DNA of 64,000 nucleotides, taken from Afifella aestuarii (GTDB taxonomy: Bacteria > Pseudomonadota > Alphaproteobacteria > Rhizobiales > Afifellaceae). The stretch's first letter is position 1. Every line of letters begins with the position of its first letter. The notes beneath the pieces were generated by a model, which worked only from the letters and a program-made list of their open reading frames with translations, did no database searches and was not told where the DNA came from. Below are positions 8,948 through 16,382 of this stretch, one piece after another. The stretch lies in assembly GCF_004023665.1 (NCBI RefSeq), contig NZ_SAUF01000001.1, forward strand, positions 1,164,501 through 1,228,500, given 5' to 3'. The position numbers were made by a program, and so were the translations under genes.

Positions 8948-9331
8948 GACGCGCTTGCGGGCCTCTTCGCCCTGACACTCCCAGATAACGGCGACGCGGT
9001 AGCCTGCCCGTCTAAGCTCACGAATAGCATGCGCATCGCGCTGACGGTTTCGTTGAAACTTCGCCCACCAGAAGTCTCGGTTCGCTTTGGGTACTGTGGC
9101 TTTTCGACAGTTTGTGTGGTGATGCCAGTAGCAGCCGTTGACGAAGATTGCCCAGCGCCGTTTCCGGTTGGCGAAGTCGGGGGAGCCGGGCAGCGCGCGT
9201 ACATTCTTGCGGTATCCGACGCCCAATTCTCGGAGCAGTGATGCGATCCTCAGCTCCGGTGAGGTCTCCTTCTGGCGCACCCGGCCCATAAGGGCGCTGC
9301 GTTCCGCCGTCGTGGGGACCGGTTGTCCCAT
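8894..9331 (-). CDS. vsr: Very short patch repair endonuclease Vsr
   Basis: The 145-residue protein has the Vsr signatures in order: an N-terminal RSALMGRVRQKETSPELRI, LPGSPDFANRKRRWAIFVNG with the metal-binding Asp, CYWHHHTNC with zinc/active-site residues, and a C-terminal VAVIWECQ. Vsr nicks T:G mismatches that arise when 5-methylcytosine deaminates, which fits the C5 methyltransferase directly upstream. The ATG at 9331 is 4 bases after the methyltransferase stop codon, so the two are co-transcribed. Length is normal for the family. Confidence 0.93.
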   Translation of the reverse strand: MGQPVPTTAERSALMGRVRQKETSPELRIASLLRELGVGYRKNVRALPGSPDFANRKRRWAIFVNGCYWHHHTNCRKATVPKANRDFWWAKFQRNRQRDAHAIRELRRAGYRVAVIWECQGEEARKRVLKLTEPSRIDVGQTVDK

Positions 9332-9335
9332 CAGC

Positions 9336-10490
9336 TCATTCCGCAGCGATGTTGTTGGCAGAAACCATCATACGGTGAAGGTGCTGGCGCACCCGGTCTC
9401 GAAACCCGGGCACAAACCGCAAGCTGCTGCGCTCGGTGCGGGACAGGAAACCCTGACTCGCTCTTACCGATAGCGGCTTTCCCGGATGTTGCAGGAACTC
9501 GGCCAACGGCGCGCGCGGCCGATAGTCGGGGAAGCCACTTATCTCTACTGCGAGGCGGTTTGTTCCATCGTAGCGAGCGGCACGCGGCCAGCGGCCATTC
9601 GCCGGCAACGCGCGGTCTCTGGCACAGTCGTATCCACCTGGCATTGACAGTCTCTGTCCGATCCATTCCGCGACAGGCACGGATACGGCGTTGCCTACCA
9701 GTGACCAGCGGCTCGATGGCCGAGCGACTTTCTCGGCTTCAAGCGTCCAGTCTCTGGAGAACCCTTGAAGCCGTTCGGCATCACGAATGTCCGGGGTAAC
9801 GACGTCGCCGTTGGGCAGCAGAATCGCCGGGGGCGAAGGTATCCCGATCGTGGATCCATTCTTCAGCGTGGGGATGGCATCTGGTGCCCATCCCAGACCG
9901 CGCACACCTTCGGTCCAATAGAAACCATGCGCGTGGGTCTCGAGACGCGTTTCTGGCGTCGGGGCTTCGGCTTCATCTGCCAGCACTACACTGGCCGGAT
10001 CGATATCGCTGGTGGTTGCGATGAAAATTACCCGTTCGCGTCGCTGCGGCAGAAAAGCTAGCGTATTCACCACGCGATAGGCCCACCTGTAGCCCCTCTC
10101 CTCAAACGCCTCAACGATAGTGCGCATGCCGCGCCCGGCGTCGAGCTGTAGCATAAATGAAACGTTCTCCAGGACGACCCACGGCGTTGGATGGTCATCC
10201 AATAGACGGAAGATCTGTCCGACAAGGCCGGAACGCTCACCCGTGATACCCTTTGTTGTGCCTGCCTGACTGAGGTCCTGACAAGGGAATCCCGCAGTGA
10301 TCAAATCTACGCTGCTGGGGAGATTTTGGATCGCGCGCACATCGCCGGCACACTCGATATCAGGAAACTTGGCAGCCAGGACGGCTCGCGCCGGTTCGGA
10401 TATCTCGCTGAGAAGCACTGGATGGTGACCAGTTGCTGCGAGACCGATCTCCAGACCGCCGATGCCAGCAAAGAGTCCTGCGACTTGCAA
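9336..10490 (-). CDS. DNA cytosine-5 methyltransferase
   Basis: A 384-residue m5C methyltransferase. Motif I is VAGLFAGIGGLEIGL (about 3-17), motif IV with the catalytic cysteine is AGFPCQDLS (C70), motif VI is WVVLENV, motif VIII is FLPQRRERVIFIA, and motif X includes SLVGNAVSVPVAEWIG. About 100 residues follow motif X, an extension longer than in Dcm or HhaI. The start is TTG at 10490: an in-frame TGA lies upstream and no ATG or GTG falls between, and motif I begins only two codons later. It forms an operon with vsr and faces the putative endonuclease; together they look like a complete type II restriction-modification system. Confidence 0.92.
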   Translation of the reverse strand: MQVAGLFAGIGGLEIGLAATGHHPVLLSEISEPARAVLAAKFPDIECAGDVRAIQNLPSSVDLITAGFPCQDLSQAGTTKGITGERSGLVGQIFRLLDDHPTPWVVLENVSFMLQLDAGRGMRTIVEAFEERGYRWAYRVVNTLAFLPQRRERVIFIATTSDIDPASVVLADEAEAPTPETRLETHAHGFYWTEGVRGLGWAPDAIPTLKNGSTIGIPSPPAILLPNGDVVTPDIRDAERLQGFSRDWTLEAEKVARPSSRWSLVGNAVSVPVAEWIGQRLSMPGGYDCARDRALPANGRWPRAARYDGTNRLAVEISGFPDYRPRAPLAEFLQHPGKPLSVRASQGFLSRTERSSLRFVPGFRDRVRQHLHRMMVSANNIAAE

Positions 10491-10754
10491 ACTTCCCGAT
10501 CCCGCGTTTGACGGCCTCTCACGTGATTCGCTTTTTGTTCACGTAGGGTACCCATACAACGCTGGTTGGTCGGTGGAAACACGGTTTCTCGATTTCCTAA
10601 CAGACAAACCGCCTATGGCCTTCTCGCAGCACGCGTTCGGCCTCGCTGGTGATCGGAGCGGCTGTTGGTTTTGACAGAGCCGCGCCGGGCGATCAGTCTC
10701 TTGGGCGGGGCGCAGGATGAGCCTCAGATGTCGATCCCGGTGAGGGGAGAGCAG

Positions 10755-11042
10755 ATGGATCTGATTGATATTGAATTTGTCAGGAGCGCTTTGATGGCGC
10801 TTTTCACTATCAGCTTTTTTGCCGGGTTTATTAATACTTTTATAGTTATCGGAAAACTTAGTTTGATCGATATGAAGCCTTCGACTATGGGGCGGCGCGC
10901 GGCTCAGAGTTCGGAGCGGCTCGGATATCTGTTTACGAAGAAGGAGTTTCGTCGGGAAAGAAATATCATGTTTCTTTCCATGGGCGGTTGTTTCTTTTCG
11001 TTCATGTCGCTCGCCATTCTCACGGCGGTCGCTGGCAAGTAG
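10755..11042 (+). CDS. Small two-helix membrane protein
   Basis: The 95-residue protein starts at an ATG preceded by GAGGGGAGAG; the longer frame from 10665 lacks a comparable site. Hydrophobic segments at about residues 8-30 and 74-92 flank a basic loop (TKKEFRRERN). I recognise no family. The last nine codons (LAILTAVAGK) and about 30 bases after the stop reappear at 18.24 kb fused to the end of a GNAT fragment, so an intact relative of this gene probably lay beside the SecD-like gene in an ancestor. Confidence 0.7.
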   Translation: MDLIDIEFVRSALMALFTISFFAGFINTFIVIGKLSLIDMKPSTMGRRAAQSSERLGYLFTKKEFRRERNIMFLSMGGCFFSFMSLAILTAVAGK

Positions 11043-11270
11043 GGCGTGACCTGCGGGCGAGGCCCGGCTTTCGGCTTGCCCGAGAGGGTGGTGTTGCGAG
11101 AATGGCCCCGGACGGGTTCTCGGCGCCGTGGAATGGTCGCGAAAGCGGTCCGTGGGCGGTGGCTACTTTGCAGGGGCGAGGGTGAGGATGGAGCGGCCGC
11201 TCTGCAATCGCTTGGCCAGATCCTGGCTTTTTGCTGCGCTCTCCGATCCGCCGACCGTTACGGGCTTCGC
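11014..11270. repeat. Direct repeat C, copy 1 (interrupted)
   Basis: 11014-11048 (end of the small membrane protein gene) and 11155-11270 (3' end of a SecD-head-like gene, minus strand) match the continuous stretch 18235-18372. About 107 bases at 11049-11155 are extra in this copy. Shared blocks include GGCGGTCGCTGGCAAGTAGG and GGTGAGGATGGAGCGGCCGC. Confidence 0.82.
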
Positions 11271-11282
11271 CCGGTGTCTTAG
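11163..11282 (-). pseudogene. 3' remnant of a SecD-head-like gene
   Basis: Read on the minus strand this encodes GGSESAAKSQDLAKRLQSGR followed by SILTLAPAK and a stop, clearly homologous to the last 35 or so residues of the intact protein at 18285-18656 (GGSDSQAKSQDLAERLQSGR). No start or upstream half is present. It lies directly before the dehydratase remnant, so two unrelated gene ends are joined back to back here. Confidence 0.8.
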
Positions 11283-11400
11283 GCGGGACGCGCGACGGCG
11301 GGGTATTGGCGTTCAAACCTTGTGAGATGCCAGCATCCAGACTTGTCGGCCTACTGTCCGCACAGCCGGGCCGGCCGTCTTGGCACGCCGAATGTCCGAC

Positions 11401-11622
11401 GCCACCTTGCAGGTCGGCGAGGACGAAATCGCCGAGGCAATCCGCATTCTCTACACCGACACGCACAACATGGCGGAAGGGGCGGGTGCTGCGCCTCTGG
11501 CCGCGCTGATGGGCGCGCGCGAACGTTTTCGCGGCAAACGCGTCGCCCTCATCCTGACCGGGGGCAATATCGACATGCCCGTCTTCCGGCAGATTCTCTC
11601 GGGCCAAACGCCGGTCGCTTAG
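11401..11622 (+). pseudogene. 3' remnant of threonine dehydratase gene
   Basis: Encodes ATLQVGEDEIAEAIRILYTD and the rest of the final 72 residues of a threonine dehydratase, ending QILSGQTPVA and stop, nearly identical to the C-terminus of the intact gene at 6871-7842 (changes such as TH to TD and ES to AR). The PLP lysine and the whole catalytic core are missing. Mismatches are mainly synonymous, so the copy diverged as a functional gene elsewhere before being left here. Confidence 0.88.
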
Positions 11623-11694
11623 ATGCGGTGGAGGTCAGACTGGGGGCGGTGGTGTGCATGTCGAGATCGCCGGGCGCGATTTTGCCGAGGGGCG
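11407..11694. repeat. Direct repeat B, copy 2
   Basis: Second copy of the dehydratase 3' end and downstream bases, paired with 7627-7915. The distance between the copies is 3.78 kb and contains the methyltransferase, vsr, putative endonuclease, the small membrane protein and repeat C copy 1. Confidence 0.9.
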
Positions 11695-11753
11695 CCGTTC
11701 CGGCGATTGTTATGCTTCATAACAGCGGACATTCGCGAGGCGGGACGAGGGCT

Positions 11754-12143
11754 TTAAGCGTCCGCCGAGCCGTGGTCAGCCTGCATGGCATCATAGCGCC
11801 GTTTGGCTTCTTCTATTTTATCGAGATTTTCGATTGACCAGTCATAGACTGCCCGGAAGGGAACTTGCAGCGTCTGCCCGAGGGGGGTGATGGAGTATTC
11901 TACGGCGACAGGCGAGGTTGCTAGGACCCGGCGTGAGAGCAGGCCATTGCGCTCCAGCCGGCGCAGCGCCTGAGTCAGTGCCTTGTGGGTGACCCCCTCC
12001 ATACGGCGCTTCATCTCGTTGAAGCGCGACGGCCGCTCACTGAGGATCGTCAGGATCATCACCGCCCACTTGTTCGCCACCTGATCGAAGAAGGATCGCG
12101 CCGCGCAATCGGCAAAGAAAACCGGATCGTGTCCATCAGCCAC
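11754..12143 (-). CDS. HxlR-family transcriptional regulator
   Basis: A 129-residue winged-helix protein with the HxlR layout: N-terminal cysteine (C13 in FFADCAARSFF), KWAVMILTILSERPSRFNEM, the recognition region GVTHKALTQALRRLERNGLL, and a wing VEYSITPLGQTL. Start is GTG at 12143 with GAGGA 7 bases upstream and an in-frame TGA just before that. It is divergent from the secreted hydrolase at 12260, and the shared 116 bases contain a perfect inverted repeat (12164-12183), so it probably represses that gene and itself, perhaps in response to thiol oxidation or an electrophile via C13. Confidence 0.9.
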   Translation of the reverse strand: MADGHDPVFFADCAARSFFDQVANKWAVMILTILSERPSRFNEMKRRMEGVTHKALTQALRRLERNGLLSRRVLATSPVAVEYSITPLGQTLQVPFRAVYDWSIENLDKIEEAKRRYDAMQADHGSADA

Positions 12144-12200
12144 TAGATATCCTCACATCCATCTACGCACTTTCAGGTGCGTAATTGATCCTAGATATCC
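12143..12200. repeat. Direct 10-bp repeat CTAGATATCC
   Basis: CTAGATATCC occurs at 12143-12152 (touching the HxlR start codon) and again at 12191-12200, bracketing the inverted repeat. The arrangement could mark regulator binding or simply promoter elements. Confidence 0.6.
12164..12183. promoter_or_regulatory. Inverted repeat, probable HxlR operator
   Basis: TACGCAC, six bases, GTGCGTA: a perfect 7-bp inverted repeat centred between the HxlR gene and the divergent hydrolase. Position and symmetry fit an operator for the dimeric HxlR protein. Confidence 0.65.
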
Positions 12201-12259
12201 GATGTGCATCTTGATGTCAGCTTCTATGAGAAGTGGCGCGACAACGGCATCAGGACCAG

Positions 12260-13141
12260 ATGGAAATGGATCAACCGAGTTTGTCGAGGCGAAGTCTGCT
12301 TGGTTTTGCAGGTGCTGCGGGCGTCATGGCAATGGCGCCGGCCCGCGCGGCGGCAGCGGCGCGAACAACCGCCCGCCTTTTCTCGACGGAAAGCGGCAAG
12401 GGCCGAAATCTCCTCCTGCTCCACGGATGGACGGCGGACTCGAACGATTGGTGCTGGCAGCTTCCCGTTCTGGAAAGTCGCTATCGCACCGTGGCCGTCG
12501 ATTTGCGTGGGCACGGCTGGTCGGAGGTCGTGCCGTCAGGCGCCTACGACCCTGCCGACTACGTCTCGGACCTGGAGGCGTTCATCGACACCGGATATCC
12601 GACAGAGCGGTTCGTGCTGGTCGGGCATTCGATGGGCGGGCAGCTTGCCGCCCGGCTTGCAGCCAAGCGCCCCGACATCGTGGATGCCGTCGTGTCGGTA
12701 GATGGCTCTTTGGGGTTCGCCGAAAACCTCACTCCAGTATTCCAGAAGGTCAGCGCCGCTCTCGGCACTGGTGATCCTGGATCGGTCGCGCCTGCGCTCT
12801 TCGAACAGTTCTACGATCCTGCCACGGCTCCGGCGATGAAGCGCTGGCACGCGCGGCGGGTCCAGGGCATGCCCGCCCATGTGGTGCGTGAGACGTTCGG
12901 CCCACTGTTTCTAGGGGCCAATCAGGTCGGCGTCGGCGCGCAGAGCGAAGTCTTCTGTCGCAAGCTTCGCGTGCCGGTCTATCATTTGTGCCGCGACGAC
13001 GCGCAAGCCGAGCGGATGCGGCCCTGGTTCTCTCATCCAGCGTCAAAGGTCGAAGCGTGGGAGCATGCCGGGCACTGGATCATGCAGGACCGTCCCGAAG
13101 ACGTGAACGCCGCGCTGACGGCGTGGATCGACGGGCTGTGA
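12260..13141 (+). CDS. Secreted alpha/beta hydrolase with Tat signal
   Basis: The 293-residue protein opens with a twin-arginine signal (LSRRSLLGFAGAAGVMAMAP) and AxA cleavage near residue 30, so export folded to the periplasm is expected. The hydrolase core has the oxyanion region LLLLHGWTADS, the nucleophile elbow VGHSMGG (S124) and a late WEHAGHW giving the catalytic His. The ATG at 12260 has AGGA 5 bases upstream and is preferred to 12233. It is related to haloperoxidase/epoxide-hydrolase-like esterases; the substrate cannot be told. The neighbouring HxlR gene is its likely repressor. The following region is repeat A copy 2. Confidence 0.85.
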   Translation: MEMDQPSLSRRSLLGFAGAAGVMAMAPARAAAAARTTARLFSTESGKGRNLLLLHGWTADSNDWCWQLPVLESRYRTVAVDLRGHGWSEVVPSGAYDPADYVSDLEAFIDTGYPTERFVLVGHSMGGQLAARLAAKRPDIVDAVVSVDGSLGFAENLTPVFQKVSAALGTGDPGSVAPALFEQFYDPATAPAMKRWHARRVQGMPAHVVRETFGPLFLGANQVGVGAQSEVFCRKLRVPVYHLCRDDAQAERMRPWFSHPASKVEAWEHAGHWIMQDRPEDVNAALTAWIDGL

Positions 13142-13200
13142 TTGAGCTGCTCCGACCCCGACAAATCAAGCCGCAGTAGACTCTGCGGTCGCGTGAGATC

Positions 13201-13405
13201 TTTCAGAGGTTTTCGGTGTCCGACGCCGGGGCGAAGGCGCGGATCGTGACATCGTGCATGAAACCCTTCGCAAAAGACGATGCCAGGAGCAGGTTGCCGG
13301 CCCGGCAGGGTCGCCGGCCTGACCTTCGGCGCCGGACTGCGAGGAACGAGCTGCGGTTCGTGGGGCGGGGAGATGCGCGTCAAGACGCGGAGTGCGCGTT
13401 TTGCC
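13201..13405. repeat. Direct repeat A, copy 2
   Basis: Partner of 5701-5893: the start of a GNAT gene (minus strand) and its upstream region, with small insertions (for example about 12 extra bases near 13300). Confidence 0.85.
13204..13260 (-). pseudogene. N-terminal remnant of GNAT gene
   Basis: The minus strand reads MHDVTIRAFAPASDTENL followed by a TGA, against MHDVTIRAFDPATDTERL in the intact acetyltransferase at 5310-5759. Nothing of the remaining domain follows. Its upstream region is preserved, so the broken point lies within the gene. Confidence 0.8.
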
Positions 13406-13503
13406 GGGGGCAGACGAGTCGCGAGTTCAGGATCGTCTTTCCGTAGGATGCGAGACGCGGAACGATGTCAGAACTGCTCGCCTGAGCGGTCGCTGCGACA
13501 AAG

Positions 13504-13761
13504 TCAGCGGAGGGAGCGAAGGAGCCGCCAGATCAGGACGATCAGTGCCGTCGGGGCGATCACGATGCCCATGAGAATCAGGGCCACAAAGAGGAATTCC
13601 CCCTCTTCAGAGCAATAGGGGCTATCGGAGATGAATGTTACTCCGCAGTAGCGCATTAACCCCCAAAATCCAAAGAGAACTCCAGCTGTGCCTGCCACGG
13701 TCATTCCCAATGGCCAAATGTAATGGAGCGGGCCTTTATTCGAGTAACTTGTATCGTTCAT
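13504..13761 (-). CDS. Small two-helix membrane protein, unknown
   Basis: An 85-residue protein with hydrophobic segments at about 17-37 and 55-78, an intervening loop with two cysteines (RYCGV and SPYCSEEG) and a basic C-terminus (WRLLRSLR). The longer frame to 13992 runs through repeats and has no ribosome-binding site, so I start at the ATG at 13761, though that also lacks a clear one. No family recognised. Confidence 0.55.
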   Translation of the reverse strand: MNDTSYSNKGPLHYIWPLGMTVAGTAGVLFGFWGLMRYCGVTFISDSPYCSEEGEFLFVALILMGIVIAPTALIVLIWRLLRSLR

Positions 13762-14256
13762 TTTTGCGATGCTGCCGGTCGAATACGTTCCGTCCTGCCA
13801 GGTAAGCGGGGCCAGGTAAGCGGGGCCAGGTAAGCGGGCCAGCCTAACTAACCTCGCGCTCTCGTAGTGTCGTGGAAGGGGCGCAAGCAAGGCCGCTGTG
13901 GAGGGCCGGTAGAACAGCTCAATGCGTAGCTGCCGCAGTTCGAGACGGAAACCCCACCGCGCTGCGCGTGTGGTCAGCCTTGCCGTCCACAATGAGATAT
14001 TGTTCGAAAGAGGAATAGGGCGGGAGCTGTGGCCTGCTGCCGGTTTCCATCCGTCCGAGCCCTATGTAGCGCCGTCACGACGGGACGATTGCTGACTGTC
14101 CGGTCTGGAGTGGGTGCACTGGATAGATGCCGTTTCCAGTCCAACCTCCTATCCCCGCTCACGACCCATCTCCGCCCTTCCCAGACTCTCTACCGCTTGC
14201 CGTATGCGGACTCCGCGTCAGTTGCTACGGAAAGGTCTGGCGAGAGCGGGTGCATT
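13762..14256. other. Intergenic region with 14-bp tandem repeat
   Basis: A divergent spacer of 495 bases. Apart from the tandem repeat at 13797-13838 I see no gene or structure; open frames on both strands have no recognisable features. Confidence 0.5.
13797..13838. repeat. Three exact copies of a 14-bp tandem repeat
   Basis: GCCAGGTAAGCGGG is repeated three times without change, just upstream of the small membrane protein gene on the minus strand. Exact copies suggest recent slippage or a multi-site binding element. Confidence 0.85.
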
Positions 14257-14907
14257 ATGGGCTCAGGCGGTTTCAACGAGGTGCTGGAGGAGCAAGGGCC
14301 GACCACGGACACGTTCTTTCGAGGCGAGCCTCACTGGTCGGATCCTCCTGTGGCGAATGTCGCTTTGATCGCCGCAATCGAGGAACGTCTCGACATCACC
14401 CTGCCCAGCCTTCTGAGGGAACTCTACCTGCGCCAGAATGGCGGCAGCACCGACTTCGTATTTTCCGCCATAACGCCCGACGCACCCCTCGACGCAGGCG
14501 ATGATTTTGAGCGGCACTGGCGCACCAGCCTGCCCGACGATGGTCTTCGACCCGTCGGTGACCTCGATACGATGACCGAGTTGCAGGCGACGTTCGACCA
14601 CGATCCAGACGGCTCCTGGGAGACGTATCTTCCGGGAGCGGAGCGGCTCGTTCGCATCGCACAGCAGGGTTGGGACGAGTATCTTTGCCTCGATTATAGC
14701 GATGGGCGACGCGAGCCGAGGGTCGTCCTGTTCTATGACGGACACTCGGCACCGAGGAGCGAGATGACGTTCGAAACAGTGTGGCCGAATTTCGAGGCGT
14801 TCTTCTCTGGACTGCGTCGCGCGACCCTGACGGAAGAAGGCGGAGTTCTCTATCGCGGCATCAATCCCGCGGGGCCGCACGATCAGCAGGGGCAGGGCTC
14901 GCAATAG
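14257..14907 (+). CDS. SMI1/KNR4 (SUKH)-family protein
   Basis: The 216-residue protein starts at ATG 14257 (MGSGGFNEVLEEQG). The SUKH pattern is seen: an aromatic-rich start, IAAIEERLDITLPSLLRELY followed by LRQNGGS, a central acidic stretch, and WDEYLCLDYSDGRREPRVVL with YDGH close to the end. SUKH proteins are best known as immunity proteins for polymorphic and contact-dependent toxins, and some act as adaptors. No toxin gene lies nearby, so this would be an orphan immunity protein. The frame can be extended to 14029 but that part looks non-coding. Confidence 0.75.
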   Translation: MGSGGFNEVLEEQGPTTDTFFRGEPHWSDPPVANVALIAAIEERLDITLPSLLRELYLRQNGGSTDFVFSAITPDAPLDAGDDFERHWRTSLPDDGLRPVGDLDTMTELQATFDHDPDGSWETYLPGAERLVRIAQQGWDEYLCLDYSDGRREPRVVLFYDGHSAPRSEMTFETVWPNFEAFFSGLRRATLTEEGGVLYRGINPAGPHDQQGQGSQ

Positions 14908-15197
14908 AGGGGGGCACGGTAGCGGTAGCTCTTGGGGAACTCGTCTCGGAGGCAGAATGGAAATTATCCACCCAACCCCGCGATCGAACCCGCCGCTCCG
15001 ATTTCTCGATTGCGGAACGGCAGCTTCCCGTTGGATGCTGCTACAAAGCTGTCGATCCGGTCTCAGCCCAGAACGGAAGTGCGGCGTTCACTTTCGTTTT
15101 TTGCCACGGAGGCCATAGGATCGGATCGTCTGCTATGGCGACCTGATCGACCAAATTTATCATATTGAGGACATCGGGCACGGAAGGACTGGCTCAC

Positions 15198-16019
15198 ATG
15201 ACGCATTGGCGGACCGTGATGGCCACGATCTGCATCACGGCGGCCGGACTTGCCGCCACTCTCTGGACTTGGACGGAGGAAACTGCCGCGACATTGGCCC
15301 CTGCGAAGTCCTTGCCGGTTACTCTGCTCGGGGACGTCGTTTCGTTTCACCAGCACATCGGGGAGCCACCTTATATGGGGCATGACGGCGGACGGGAGGA
15401 CATCGGCACATTTTTCTTCGAGGCCCCCGCCGCGGCGACTGAGGGGCCGGACGGATATGTCCTGCGTTACGAAGATGGCGAATGCCCGCCCGTGATCTTG
15501 CCTGCGGGACGCATGGTGGCTGTCGATTACGTCGGGCTGTGGATCTCCGGCGTTTCCGCGACCCTGCCGATGGAGCCACTCTCTTTCGAGGAGGCGCGCG
15601 CGATGGCCGAGGAGATCATGGAGAAGATGATGGCCGCCAGCTGGGAGCGGACGTACCATCGTCCGGACTTCGATGCGGCCCGTATCGCGAACGTCATGGG
15701 CCACCGCCACACGCTCGCAAGATTCACCGTCTGCGGCGATACAGGCACCTACGCATCGGTGGTCGTGCGCAACTACGGCGATGGCCCTGCGGGGTATTCG
15801 ATTCCGCCGATGGCCGTAGGCCAACCCTTGCCGGAGAACACGCCGACGCGTTACCTCGTGCGCGTCGAGATCCTGGGCCGGAACTTCTCCGACGACACTC
15901 CAAACCTCATCGATGACCGTAAAGCTGCGGTCCGATCCATGCGCGAAAAGGTTTCGGGCAACGCGAAACAGGCGATCCCGCTCTCCGTCTGGCTAGATAA
16001 GCCGGATTGGCAGCCCTAA
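15198..16019 (+). CDS. Membrane-anchored or secreted protein, unknown
   Basis: A 273-residue protein starting at ATG 15198 with GGAAGGA upstream. Residues 4-28 form a single hydrophobic segment (signal or N-terminal anchor), followed by a soluble region with two cysteines (EDGECPPV, FTVCGD). I recognise no domain. The context of neighbouring poorly characterised accessory genes suggests a horizontally shared locus. A weak 5-bp hairpin followed by Ts lies at 16194-16209. Confidence 0.65.
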   Translation: MTHWRTVMATICITAAGLAATLWTWTEETAATLAPAKSLPVTLLGDVVSFHQHIGEPPYMGHDGGREDIGTFFFEAPAAATEGPDGYVLRYEDGECPPVILPAGRMVAVDYVGLWISGVSATLPMEPLSFEEARAMAEEIMEKMMAASWERTYHRPDFDAARIANVMGHRHTLARFTVCGDTGTYASVVVRNYGDGPAGYSIPPMAVGQPLPENTPTRYLVRVEILGRNFSDDTPNLIDDRKAAVRSMREKVSGNAKQAIPLSVWLDKPDWQP

Positions 16020-16382
16020 CCGGCGAGCATGGGATAATCCGATCGGACGCGATTGAGGTTGTGATACTTCAATGGCCTTGGATGAGTTCGACTGAACATC
16101 CGCAAGGTATCAGCCGTCGATCTGCGGTCTCGCGAAAGACTGGTTCCATCCGCCCGGAGAGGTCCATAATGCCTCTCCTGGCACTTCTTTCCTAACGGTT
16201 GTCCGTTTTCAAGCAGCAGATTTGACTGTCGCAACGACCGAGATGGGGCATTGCTGCCGCGATTCACGGGCGGCGGATTTCCAACATTTCTTTCGGAGCG
16301 CGCGCAATCGTCATTGGTGGCGCGCTCTTGTCGCCTGAAGCGCGGAGGCTGGCCTCGCAACGGTTCGTGCTTAAAATGAGGC
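16020..16382. other. Intergenic region, no gene seen
   Basis: The 363 bases after the membrane-anchored protein contain only a weak AACGG/CCGTT hairpin with four Ts at 16194-16209, which may act as its terminator. Frames on either strand look like shadow frames. Confidence 0.5.

Noticed and set aside
7843-11406. Mobile element with integrase around the restriction-modification cassette
   Set aside because: No integrase, transposase, terminal inverted repeat or tRNA target is visible; the flanking repeats are parts of ordinary genes.
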